Of a stretch of DNA of 22,397 nucleotides, positions 1 to 7,023 are shown piece after piece. A model generated the notes under the pieces. That model was not told the origin of the DNA, searched no databases, and saw nothing but the letters and a program-made list of their open reading frames with translations. Source of the DNA: Candidatus Magasanikbacteria bacterium CG_4_10_14_0_2_um_filter_41_10 (GTDB taxonomy: Bacteria; Patescibacteriota; Patescibacteriia; Magasanikbacterales; UBA922). The position numbers and the translations under genes were made by a program. The stretch is from NCBI GenBank assembly GCA_002792995.1, contig PFPJ01000086.1:1-22397 (forward strand). Direction: 5' to 3'. Every line of letters starts with the position of its first letter. The stretch's first letter is position 1.

Positions 1-1
1 G

Positions 2-61
2 AAAGCAAAGCGACGAACGAAACTTATTAATGAAATTTTAAAGGGAAAGACAAGATTCTAG
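2..61 (+). CDS. Possible C-terminal end of an upstream gene (partial)
   Basis: From base 2 one plus-strand frame stays open for 19 codons, rich in Lys and Arg, and ends in TAG at 59-61. The composition would suit the basic tail of a nucleic-acid-binding or ribosomal protein, but nothing recognisable is present. The other two frames close within 9 to 12 codons. This is the most likely coding reading of the left edge but is too short to be sure. Confidence 0.3.
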   Translation, partial: KAKRRTKLINEILKGKTRF

Positions 62-70
62 CCTCCCATT

Positions 71-105
71 TTGTCCATTAAGTCGAAAATAGTGTATTGT
101 ATACA
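71..105 (+). promoter_or_regulatory. Possible promoter of the first GC-rich cassette
   Basis: Two weak sigma-70 arrangements overlap here: TTGTCC (71-76) with TATTGT (95-100) at 18 bases, or TTAAGT (78-83) with TATACA (100-105) at 16 bases. Either would start a transcript just upstream of the ribosome binding site at 115-120. The match is much poorer than for the second cassette. Confidence 0.3.
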
Positions 106-114
106 CAAACATTG

Positions 115-126
115 AGGAGGTGCCAG
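115..126 (+). promoter_or_regulatory. Strong Shine-Dalgarno site fixing the ATG at 127
   Basis: AGGAGG lies at 115-120, six bases before ATG 127. Most other genes in the window lack such a site. It decides the start at 127 rather than the upstream in-frame ATG at 97. The 12 bases before the start have the form AGGAGGTGCCAG, matching the second cassette at 20192 (AGGAGGTGTCTG) at all but two positions. Confidence 0.8.
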
Positions 127-339
127 ATGCTACCGTACGATATAGAGGACCGAATGGTAGAGTGTGAATCTGCGCATCTCGGATGCGTCGTCACAACTCG
201 CCAGGGCGATATGATTGAGTTCCGTCGTGGGACGTTCCAGAACAGGAACACTCGGTACGTCATAGGGGTGTGCCTGAGTGGGCGGCAGCAACTGCTCGTC
301 CCGCGCGCCGACATCGTCGGCTTTGATCTCGTCACGTAA
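127..339 (+). CDS. Small GC-rich orphan protein, 70 aa, unknown function
   Basis: I do not recognise this protein. It is 70 residues, soluble, without a signal peptide or membrane segment. Alternating hydrophobic and polar residues in the middle suggest a small beta-rich fold, and there are three Cys (residues 8, 14 and 43). Codons are GC-ending (GTC, CTC, CGC, GCC), clearly unlike era or pyrG next door, so it may have a foreign origin. It stands alone as a transcription unit with its own Shine-Dalgarno site, a hairpin at 365-399 and a terminator at 411-440. The opposite strand is also open across this region, but that frame has no ribosome binding site. Layout and start context match the gene at 20204-20575, so both may belong to one class of inserted cassette. 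Confidence 0.65.
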   Translation: MLPYDIEDRMVECESAHLGCVVTTRQGDMIEFRRGTFQNRNTRYVIGVCLSGRQQLLVPRADIVGFDLVT

Positions 340-364
340 GTGCCGCGCGCATCGTCGGAGGAAA

Positions 365-399
365 AGGTCCATGTCAGCGCCACGCGCTGACATGGACCT
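365..399. repeat. Perfect 16-bp inverted repeat with 3-base loop
   Basis: The arm AGGTCCATGTCAGCGC at 365-380 is followed by the loop CAC (381-383) and the exact reverse complement at 384-399. No T-run follows on the plus strand, so this is not a classic terminator; one lies just beyond at 411-440. It may protect the 3' end of the transcript, be a processing site, or mark the edge of the cassette. Confidence 0.85.
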
Positions 400-410
400 G
401 AAGAATATAT

Positions 411-440
411 AAAAAAAACCGTCTTATTGACGGTTTTTTT
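411..440. terminator. Bidirectional intrinsic terminator
   Basis: A-rich bases and ACCGTC pair with GACGGT and a run of seven T around the loop TTATT. The stem is flanked by A on one side and T on the other, so it can end both the plus-strand cassette and the minus-strand era transcript that converge here. Confidence 0.85.
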
Positions 441-454
441 ATTGGTCTACACGT

Positions 455-1303
455 TTAAATCCCTTCCACCCAATGTTTATCCACTTTTACATCTAATTCC
501 AAATATACTTTTTTACCGAGTGCTTGCTCGAGTTCTTTTCGTGCCATTTGCCCAATTTCCTTGATTTTATATCCAGCTTTTCCAATAATGATTTTTTTGT
601 ATCGTTCTTCATCTGTTTTGATATGCGCTTCAATCACAAACATGTCTTTTTTGTCCTCAATATTCTCTACATCTACGGTGAGTGAGTATGGGACTTCTTT
701 GTCAAGGACAGAAAAAGCTTTTTCACGAATAAGTTCTGCTATAAAAAAGTCTTCAGTTACGTTCGTGAGCTGATTGTCAAGATACATTTCACCACCTTCT
801 GGAAGAAGTTCAATGACTCGTTCCTTGAGAGGTGCGATATGACTTGCTCGGAGTGCAGACAAGTGAAAAACGCCTTGAAATTCATTTTGCCAGAGAAGAT
901 ATTCTGATTCATATTTTCGTTCTTTTTCTGGTAAGTCACTTTTATTGATAACAAGAATTTTTGGAATATCCAGATGACGAACCATACCATAGAGACCTCG
1001 TTCTTCATCGCCGATCTCACGTGTTGGATCCACCACATAAAGAAGTAGATCAATCCCTTCGAGTGATTCTTTTACTTTGTTCGTTAGTTTTGTGGTAAGG
1101 GCACTTTTTTTGTCTCGAAAAAAACCAGGCGTATCCACAAAGACAGCCTGTCCATCTGGATGGTTGAGAACCCCATGAATAATATGGCGCGTCATTTGGG
1201 CACGAAAACTCGTCGCAGCAATTTTGGTACCAACGATCGTATTGATAAGTGTAGATTTACCTACGTTTGAGCGACCAACAATGACGACAAATCCTGATTT
1301 CAT
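455..1303 (-). CDS. era: GTPase Era
   Basis: Era is an essential GTPase that binds the 3' end of 16S rRNA and helps mature the 30S subunit. The 282 residues fit the family. G1 is GRSNVGKST (10-18), G3 is DTPG (57-60), G4 is NKSD (120-123), and a C-terminal KH RNA-binding domain carries the GKAGYKIKEIG loop. The G2/switch I segment reads TSFRAQMTRH where most Era proteins have a form of KPQTTR, a small divergence that keeps the Thr. The start at 1303 has no clear Shine-Dalgarno site. The gene is single, converges on the first cassette through a shared terminator, and is divergent from rplI. Confidence 0.97.
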   Translation of the reverse strand: MKSGFVVIVGRSNVGKSTLINTIVGTKIAATSFRAQMTRHIIHGVLNHPDGQAVFVDTPGFFRDKKSALTTKLTNKVKESLEGIDLLLYVVDPTREIGDEERGLYGMVRHLDIPKILVINKSDLPEKERKYESEYLLWQNEFQGVFHLSALRASHIAPLKERVIELLPEGGEMYLDNQLTNVTEDFFIAELIREKAFSVLDKEVPYSLTVDVENIEDKKDMFVIEAHIKTDEERYKKIIIGKAGYKIKEIGQMARKELEQALGKKVYLELDVKVDKHWVEGI

Positions 1304-1408
1304 AAAAAATTGCTTAGAAAGCTTGGAATGCTGATGAGGCTCTGAAGGCTATTTTTTACGCGTTCTAGTCCATCTAGGCATCCTGAGTCTTTTCATACTA
1401 CCAGCCTC

Positions 1409-1443
1409 TTGCACTTTTGGCAACCTTTGTGCTAGGATACTAT
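1409..1443 (+). promoter_or_regulatory. Probable rplI promoter
   Basis: TTGCAC at 1409-1414 lies 18 bases before TAGGAT (1433-1438); an overlapping TACTAT at 1438-1443 is an alternative -10. Either predicts a very short leader before ATG 1461, with no Shine-Dalgarno site. Confidence 0.45.
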
Positions 1444-1460
1444 CTAGTTAAGCATCATAT

Positions 1461-1907
1461 ATGAAAGTAATTTTACTTAGAGACGTGAAGGGGACTGGGA
1501 AAAAAGGAGAGGTAAAGGACGTGGCCGATGGCTATGCCCGCAATTTTTTATTAAAACAGGGGCTTGCTGACGTCGCTTCATCAAAAAAGGTAGCAGAAGT
1601 CGAAGCCATGCTTGCCAACACACAAATGGCGAGCGAACTAGACCTCAGGCGTGCACAAGAAGTGGTTGCTAAAATTGATGGACAGGAAGTGACTATTTCT
1701 GAAAAAGTGAATGAACTGGGGCATCTCTACGCAGCTCTCAGTAAGGATACTGTCGCATCGACAGTCAAAAAACAATTGAAAGTCAATTTGGATCCGGCTC
1801 AAATCATGTTTGAATCGCCAATCAAAGAAACGGGTGAACATCAGGTACGGATAGAGTTTCCGCACGGCCTCGAGGCAGACATTACCATACAATTGACCTC
1901 ACTATAA
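1461..1907 (+). CDS. rplI: Ribosomal protein bL9
   Basis: bL9 binds 23S rRNA near the L1 stalk and reaches out from the 50S subunit, helping to hold frame. The 148-residue product has the usual length and the N-terminal rRNA-binding signature (MKVILLRDV, then [18 protein letters not shown]), a helical linker, and a C-terminal domain ending in a beta hairpin. Some CPR groups are reported to lack bL9, so its presence may help place the organism. It is monocistronic, with a short leader and its own terminator at 1909. Confidence 0.97.
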   Translation: MKVILLRDVKGTGKKGEVKDVADGYARNFLLKQGLADVASSKKVAEVEAMLANTQMASELDLRRAQEVVAKIDGQEVTISEKVNELGHLYAALSKDTVASTVKKQLKVNLDPAQIMFESPIKETGEHQVRIEFPHGLEADITIQLTSL

Positions 1908-1908
1908 T

Positions 1909-1932
1909 CCCTCCACCCCTGGAGGGTTTTTT
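1909..1932 (+). terminator. Intrinsic terminator of rplI
   Basis: CCCTCCA (1909-1915), loop CCCC, TGGAGGG (1920-1926), then six T. It starts directly after the rplI stop codon. Confidence 0.93.
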
Positions 1933-1946
1933 CTTGTTTGGAAGTT

Positions 1947-1955
1947 TGATATACT
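1947..1955 (+). promoter_or_regulatory. Extended -10 promoter of pyrG
   Basis: TGATATACT forms an extended -10 (TG, one base, TATACT). The candidate -35 is only the T-run of the preceding terminator. A second AT-rich -10-like TATATT lies at 1972-1977. The leader to ATG 1997 has no Shine-Dalgarno site. Confidence 0.5.
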
Positions 1956-1996
1956 GTGGTCGGTGAAATACTATATTTCTATTTTTTTTATTTATT

Positions 1997-3634
1997 ATGG
2001 CAAAGAAAAATCGTCCAAAATACATTTTTGTCGTAGGTGGTGTGCTCTCTGGTGTAGGAAAAGGAGTAACCACGGCATCGATAGGGGCAATCATGAATGC
2101 AAAAGGATTCAAAACAACAGCACTCAAAGCAGATCCGTATATCAATGTTGATGCTGGAACGATGAATCCTATCGAACACGGAGAAGTATTTGTGACGGAT
2201 GATAAGGATGAAACAGATCAAGACATGGGAAACTATGAGCGTTTTTTGGATATAGACCTGACCTCCATGAATTACATGACGACTGGGCGAGTCTATCAGA
2301 CAGTGATCAACAATGAACGAAGCATGAAATATAAAGGGCGCTGTGTACAAGTGGTACCCCATATTCCAGAAGAAATTATTGGGAGAATAAAGCGAGCCCA
2401 AAAACATCACAATGCAGACATGGTTATCATTGAGATTGGTGGAACAGTAGGGGAGTATGAGAATATTTTGTTTTTGGAAGCAATACGTGAATTGAAAATG
2501 ATGAATCCTGACGATGTTGCTGTGGTGCTCGTAAGTTACTTACCAGTGCCAGCACATCTCGGAGAAATGAAAACAAAACCAACGCAACATGCGTCACGTC
2601 TTTTGAATCAAGCAGGACTCCAAGCAGATATGATCATTGCACGAGGACGTATGGAGCTTGACAAGCCACGTCGTGAAAAACTTGCAACCTTTTGTGGTGT
2701 ACAAAAAGAAAATTGTATTTCTGCTCCAGATGTGCCATCAATTTATGAAATTCCAACAAGATTTGAAGACCAAAACGTAGGAAATAAACTGCTCAAGGTG
2801 CTTGACGTGAGTCCACGAAAAACCAATCTTGCACCATGGCATGCATTTGTCAAAAAAATTCACAATTCTACAAAGGAAGTAAAAATTGCCGTTGTGGGAA
2901 AATATTTTGGAACAGGAAGCTTCACGCTTGCTGATTCATATATTTCTGTGATCGAATCTGTGAAGCATGCGGCATGGTTCAATGGCGTCAAACCAATTCT
3001 CGAATGGGTGGATTCTGAAGAGTTCGAGAAAGATCCAAAGAAATTGTTGGAATTGAAAAAGTATGATGGTATTATCGTGCCGGGTGGGTTTGGCACACGT
3101 GGGATAGAGGGCATTATTTCTGCGATTCAGTTTGCTCGTGAGAAGAAGATTCCATATCTTGGACTCTGTTATGGTATGCAGCTTGCGACGATCGAATTTG
3201 CTCGTCATGTTTTGAAGAAAAAAGGTGCACATACTGTAGAAGTCAATGAAAAAGCACCACACAAAATTATTGTGGTCAATCCATTTCAAGCAAAAAATAT
3301 AGAAGAAGAGAAGTATGGTGGAACCATGCGTCTCGGTGCGTATGATTGTGATCTGATGCCAGGGACAAAGACACGAAAAGCGTATGGCACAGCGCATATT
3401 TCAGAACGACATCGACATCGATATGAGTTCAATAATGAATATCGTGAGGAAATGGACAATGCAGGATTGAAGGTCGTGGGGGTAAATCCAGAATCAAATC
3501 TTGTAGAAATCGTAGAACTTGAAGATCATCCATTCTTTGTAGGAACGCAGTTTCATCCGGAATTCAAATCCCGCCCTATGCGACCACATCCATTGTTTCG
3601 AGAATTTGTGAAAGCAGCAAAAGGGGGGAAGTAG
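1997..3634 (+). CDS. pyrG: CTP synthase
   Basis: PyrG makes CTP from UTP, ATP and glutamine, the last step of pyrimidine nucleotide synthesis. The 545 residues match the family. The N-terminal synthase domain shows the P-loop GVLSGVGKG (15-23) and the conserved DPYINVDAGTMNP segment. The C-terminal class I glutamine amidotransferase domain has the oxyanion segment PGGFGTRG, the nucleophile Cys391 in GLCYGMQ, and the His520/Glu522 pair in FHPEF. All catalytic residues expected for glutamine hydrolysis are present. It is a single-gene unit between the rplI terminator and a bidirectional terminator at 3663. Confidence 0.98.
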   Translation: MAKKNRPKYIFVVGGVLSGVGKGVTTASIGAIMNAKGFKTTALKADPYINVDAGTMNPIEHGEVFVTDDKDETDQDMGNYERFLDIDLTSMNYMTTGRVYQTVINNERSMKYKGRCVQVVPHIPEEIIGRIKRAQKHHNADMVIIEIGGTVGEYENILFLEAIRELKMMNPDDVAVVLVSYLPVPAHLGEMKTKPTQHASRLLNQAGLQADMIIARGRMELDKPRREKLATFCGVQKENCISAPDVPSIYEIPTRFEDQNVGNKLLKVLDVSPRKTNLAPWHAFVKKIHNSTKEVKIAVVGKYFGTGSFTLADSYISVIESVKHAAWFNGVKPILEWVDSEEFEKDPKKLLELKKYDGIIVPGGFGTRGIEGIISAIQFAREKKIPYLGLCYGMQLATIEFARHVLKKKGAHTVEVNEKAPHKIIVVNPFQAKNIEEEKYGGTMRLGAYDCDLMPGTKTRKAYGTAHISERHRHRYEFNNEYREEMDNAGLKVVGVNPESNLVEIVELEDHPFFVGTQFHPEFKSRPMRPHPLFREFVKAAKGGK

Positions 3635-3662
3635 GGAATTGGGTAATTGGAACATCAGTAAT

Positions 3663-3693
3663 AAAAAACTGAGTCGTGAGACTCAGTTTTTTT
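3663..3693. terminator. Bidirectional terminator between pyrG and the surface operon
   Basis: Six A, ACTGAGTC, loop GTGA, GACTCAGT and a run of seven T. The symmetric A and T runs let it stop pyrG on the plus strand and the 10-kb surface operon on the minus strand. Confidence 0.92.
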
Positions 3694-3696
3694 GTG

Positions 3697-4083
3697 CTAT
3701 TGGAAATAACTTAACCCAGGAGGCGATTCATGCGTGGTGATTTGTATTTGATATTCTGGATTATAGATTTCAATAATTTCATATATCCCCGAGGTTGTAT
3801 GTGTTCCATCTGTATTTCTTGTTATGGTCTGTTCTATCATAAGCAATTTCCCCCAATAGAGCCATTTGTCTTCAATATTATGAACCAAAAAACATCTTGT
3901 AGGTGAGGGATGATATATTCTCGCGTTTGTTTTTTCTGTAAAATTAAAAATTGTATCTTTTAGATCTAGCAATTGAATGGGATTTTTTGTATGTGTGGCA
4001 AGATTCAAGATGTGTTCTGGAAAACCTTGCTCAGTAGTAATTTGTAGCGTGTCATTGAATTCAATAAAACTTCCCATACACAT
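3697..4083 (-). CDS. Conserved-looking small cytoplasmic protein, unknown function
   Basis: I do not recognise a named family. The 128-residue product has no signal peptide or membrane helix. It looks like a compact globular protein, with segments such as GSFIEFNDTLQIT near the start, ARIYHPSPTR in the middle and a charged HESPPG tail. The start chosen is the ATG at 4083, two bases after the stop of the cohesin gene, which suggests translational coupling; a second ATG at 4077 (giving MGSF) is equally possible. The longer frame reaching to 4209 would run back into the upstream gene and is not preferred. It is the last gene of the surface operon, so it may serve that system from inside the cell, but this is inference. 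Confidence 0.7.
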   Translation of the reverse strand: MCMGSFIEFNDTLQITTEQGFPEHILNLATHTKNPIQLLDLKDTIFNFTEKTNARIYHPSPTRCFLVHNIEDKWLYWGKLLMIEQTITRNTDGTHTTSGIYEIIEIYNPEYQIQITTHESPPGLSYFQ

Positions 4084-4085
4084 TG

Positions 4086-6116
4086 TTATTTTGTTGCGTC
4101 TTCTTGCAAGATGATTTTCCATGTTGCATATCCTGCATTGTACTGATACACAGTACGATCTTTCCAAGAACCTTCTGGAGGAAGAACATCTCCGTTCATT
4201 CTCCAACATGATCCACTTGTTTTTGTTTGTGGATGAGGCCAGGTAGTTGTCTGATTTGCAACAGTGATCTTCATGCCAGCCTCTCTTGGTATATCACGGA
4301 AGGACAATGCTGAATCATGCAATTTCCAGCCAGCTTCTACAAATGATTGACGCTCAAGAGTATGCAATTGCTCTGCTTCAGCAATATATTTTTTCAAATG
4401 CATCATAAATCGTTGTTCTTCTCTCGTAAGATCCCGTTTGAGACTCGCTTTTTCTAGGAGATCCATATGCTTGTGTACTTTGTCTTTCAATACACCAAAT
4501 GTTGCTTGGAACATTGATTCGACACTATGCATTTCTACACGAACCTTTTTTCGTAATGAAGAAAATTTGTACCAGCTGTACCAGAAGACGAAGAGGAGTG
4601 CAATAATAAGCACAACAAGAGGAATCGTTATTGAAAGCAAACTGATCAACCAACTTCCCACTTGTGCCCAAGTTTTACTGGTAACAACAAATACAATTTT
4701 TTCACTCAAAAGACTTTTTGCACCAGTATCATCTGTCACCTGTGCCTGTATCTCATACGTCCCACGTGGCAGTGTTTCTTGTCCTACTATATCAAAATCA
4801 CCAGACGCTGTACTCCGTATGTGTTGCTCCAACACCTTTTTCCCATCTTTGAAGATATACAGCTGTATGCTTGCCTCGGGGTATGTCATTCCTCCAATAT
4901 ATAAGATATCCCCTTCTTGCAATTTATTTTGATAGCGTGTGATCTGTGGTGCATCAAGTGCAAGTATTGTATATTCTTCTACTGCTGTGGTATTGTTTCC
5001 CGCGTTATCAATGGCCTGTATGATCAGTGGGTACGTGCCTGGATCTTGCGCTGGGAGTGTATATGGAGAAGAGAGAACTGTGTCCGGTGTTATTTCGATG
5101 AAATTCCCAGTGCCAATTTTTATTTGGTAATGACTCAAACCAGAAAGGGCATCCGACGTGTGAAATGTAATACGTGGCTGTGGTGTCGTACTTTCTTTTG
5201 GATCAACAAAAGAGATAGTAAATGGTTTTGGTGCCTCGGTATCTACTTGAATTTTGTAGTGTGTTACTGGTCCCCAGCCACTCGAATTTTTTAGTTTTAT
5301 ATGAAAATACCACACACCATCGTCGACATTTTCGTAGGATGTTTCTGTAACAAGTCCATCAGATGTGGAACCTGGGTCGCTTGATGTCTCTTGGCTCAAA
5401 ATGGTACTCACCCCTGTGGCATCATTTGGTAATTCCCAAGAAAATTGAGGATTATTATTGTTGTACCATTTTTCTGAATCAGCATGGGTAGGAGAAAGAA
5501 CGACTGGAGCCGTTGTATATTTTTGTGGTGTGGTTTCTGTCTCTGTCTTGGTAGGTGGAGTTGATGGCTTTTCAGGAGGTGCTGGGGCCGTCCCAGATAC
5601 CGTATATGTGCCAGAACCAGCACCAGTATAAATATTTGTCCCAGCACCATCATTTGCAAGAATGGATCCAGAAGAAAAATGTATCTTTGCAGAACCTTCG
5701 GACGTTGGTTTGAACGTGATGGTAAGAATTTTTCCAGATGAACCTGTATATCCTGGGTTTAACACGACTCCTTCAAAATGTACTTCTCCATTACTATTTG
5801 AGAACGAGGGATCTTGTGCCCAAAGAGAAAAAATTGAACCACTTTTTGAGACAGATACCACTTGGAGTTTGTCGGTTGGAAAAGAAAGAACGCCGGAAGA
5901 GGCATTCATGGCTTCATCGCTACTAGCATAAATGCCTACAGAAAATGATTGGTTTACTGCGTGAGAGCCTGAGGAAGGGGAGAGATACAATGATGCTGCT
6001 CGTACAGTGCTCGCACCGGCAAAAATTAAATACAACAAAGAAAAAAATAACATTCTTTTTCGTGTATGTATGTGTTGTTTTGTGATTACACTTTTGAAAT
6101 TGTTTTTTTCCTCCAT
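4086..6116 (-). CDS. Membrane-anchored cohesin-domain protein with cytoplasmic tail
   Basis: Predicted surface protein of 676 residues. After a signal segment (about 22-40, ending VRAA) comes a cohesin-like beta-sandwich (about 42-175), the fold that binds dockerins. A Pro/Thr-rich linker and several Ig/FN3-like domains follow, then a transmembrane helix at about 493-515 and a tail of about 160 residues. The first part of the tail is basic and coiled-coil-like, and by the positive-inside rule the tail is cytoplasmic. The start at 6116 overlaps the upstream gene by 31 bases; ATG 6053 is an alternative that begins at the signal peptide core. The closest relative in the window is the shorter cohesin protein upstream, and the dockerin protein two genes upstream is a plausible partner. 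The final 90 residues after the coiled coil are not recognised. Confidence 0.85.
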   Translation of the reverse strand: MEEKNNFKSVITKQHIHTRKRMLFFSLLYLIFAGASTVRAASLYLSPSSGSHAVNQSFSVGIYASSDEAMNASSGVLSFPTDKLQVVSVSKSGSIFSLWAQDPSFSNSNGEVHFEGVVLNPGYTGSSGKILTITFKPTSEGSAKIHFSSGSILANDGAGTNIYTGAGSGTYTVSGTAPAPPEKPSTPPTKTETETTPQKYTTAPVVLSPTHADSEKWYNNNNPQFSWELPNDATGVSTILSQETSSDPGSTSDGLVTETSYENVDDGVWYFHIKLKNSSGWGPVTHYKIQVDTEAPKPFTISFVDPKESTTPQPRITFHTSDALSGLSHYQIKIGTGNFIEITPDTVLSSPYTLPAQDPGTYPLIIQAIDNAGNNTTAVEEYTILALDAPQITRYQNKLQEGDILYIGGMTYPEASIQLYIFKDGKKVLEQHIRSTASGDFDIVGQETLPRGTYEIQAQVTDDTGAKSLLSEKIVFVVTSKTWAQVGSWLISLLSITIPLVVLIIALLFVFWYSWYKFSSLRKKVRVEMHSVESMFQATFGVLKDKVHKHMDLLEKASLKRDLTREEQRFMMHLKKYIAEAEQLHTLERQSFVEAGWKLHDSALSFRDIPREAGMKITVANQTTTWPHPQTKTSGSCWRMNGDVLPPEGSWKDRTVYQYNAGYATWKIILQEDATK

Positions 6117-7012
6117 AAGATCTTTGTTCCAATGAACAATATGAACATACTTACACCTATAATACTCCATATCCACCATATTTCATACCATTTCATTGTG
6201 TGGAGAGGTTCCAGTGTAACAATTCGTTCGTTTCCATTTTTATCAATCGCTTTTATATAAATATAACTCTTTAATTCTTGATCCTGAAGCACGTAAGGAT
6301 TTTCTGCTATTACCCACTTGCCAGGTTCTGCAAATGTCCATTTCCACAGATGAAATTCTCTCGATTCCTTTATTTCATAATGGTCTATGCCCGTTCCTTT
6401 GTCTTGTGTGGCAAAAACCAGGGTGTATTTCCCATCAAATAAAGAAGAATCGCTGGTGACAACCGGTTCAAATTGTTCTGGAGGAACTGTATCACGCTGT
6501 TGGGTTTCCAGTGGTTGAGAGGTTGGGGCCTCTCTGGAAATGGTAATATTAAATTGTTGGACTGTCGTGCTGGCAGCCGTTCCATTGCCATCGTTCAAGA
6601 GTACTTGCATATCATGTACTGTGATATCTCCTGTGCCAGTTTGTTTTGGTTGAAAGATAATTGAAAACATAAGTCCTCGTTTGCTCTCAAAGCCACCAGG
6701 GATAATGCCTGAGAAGGGGACTGTGCCATTGGTTACATGAGGGCGCTCTACCCAAAAATTGACCAGAGAGTTCCCGTCTTTTATGTCTTTGACAGCAATA
6801 AGTTGTTCAGGAAAGACGACGTTTCCCTCGAGTGCATTGATATCAACACCTTGTGTATCGAGAAAAAAATTGACTTCAAATGTGTTTGCCAGATTAATAT
6901 GAGAATTTTCTGCTTCGACAAAGATGTCAGCAGCAAATACTGGTGGTGCCCAACACCAACTTAGTGCTATGAACATAATGGCGAAAAGTACGCGCGCGTG
7001 TGTATGTTTCAT
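6086..7012 (-). CDS. Cohesin-domain protein with C-terminal membrane anchor
   Basis: Predicted 308-residue surface protein. The signal peptide is residues 1-27, ending VFAA. The cohesin-like domain (about 28-160) contains the family-typical pattern of a PFSGIIPGGF strand-loop and a DGNGT turn. An Ig-like region follows, then a C-terminal transmembrane helix at about 277-299 and a short KK-rich cytoplasmic end. ATG 7012 is preferred over 7036 because it starts directly at the signal peptide and lies 11 bases after the dockerin gene stop. It overlaps the next gene by 31 bases. It probably holds dockerin-bearing proteins at the cell surface; that binding is inferred from family knowledge and gene order. 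Confidence 0.87.
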   Translation of the reverse strand: MKHTHARVLFAIMFIALSWCWAPPVFAADIFVEAENSHINLANTFEVNFFLDTQGVDINALEGNVVFPEQLIAVKDIKDGNSLVNFWVERPHVTNGTVPFSGIIPGGFESKRGLMFSIIFQPKQTGTGDITVHDMQVLLNDGNGTAASTTVQQFNITISREAPTSQPLETQQRDTVPPEQFEPVVTSDSSLFDGKYTLVFATQDKGTGIDHYEIKESREFHLWKWTFAEPGKWVIAENPYVLQDQELKSYIYIKAIDKNGNERIVTLEPLHTMKWYEIWWIWSIIGVSMFILFIGTKILWRKKTISKV

Positions 7013-7023
7013 ATAAAAAATTA

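Noticed and set aside
130..393. Open frame on the minus strand opposite the first cassette
   Set aside because: No ribosome binding site or promoter; it is a mirror frame of a GC-rich gene and would be read through the hairpin at 365-399.
3697..4209. Longer reading of the last surface-operon gene from 4209
   Set aside because: The extra 42 residues overlap the cohesin gene in another frame and have shadow-like Cys/Arg-rich composition; the ATG at 4083 fits directly after the upstream stop.
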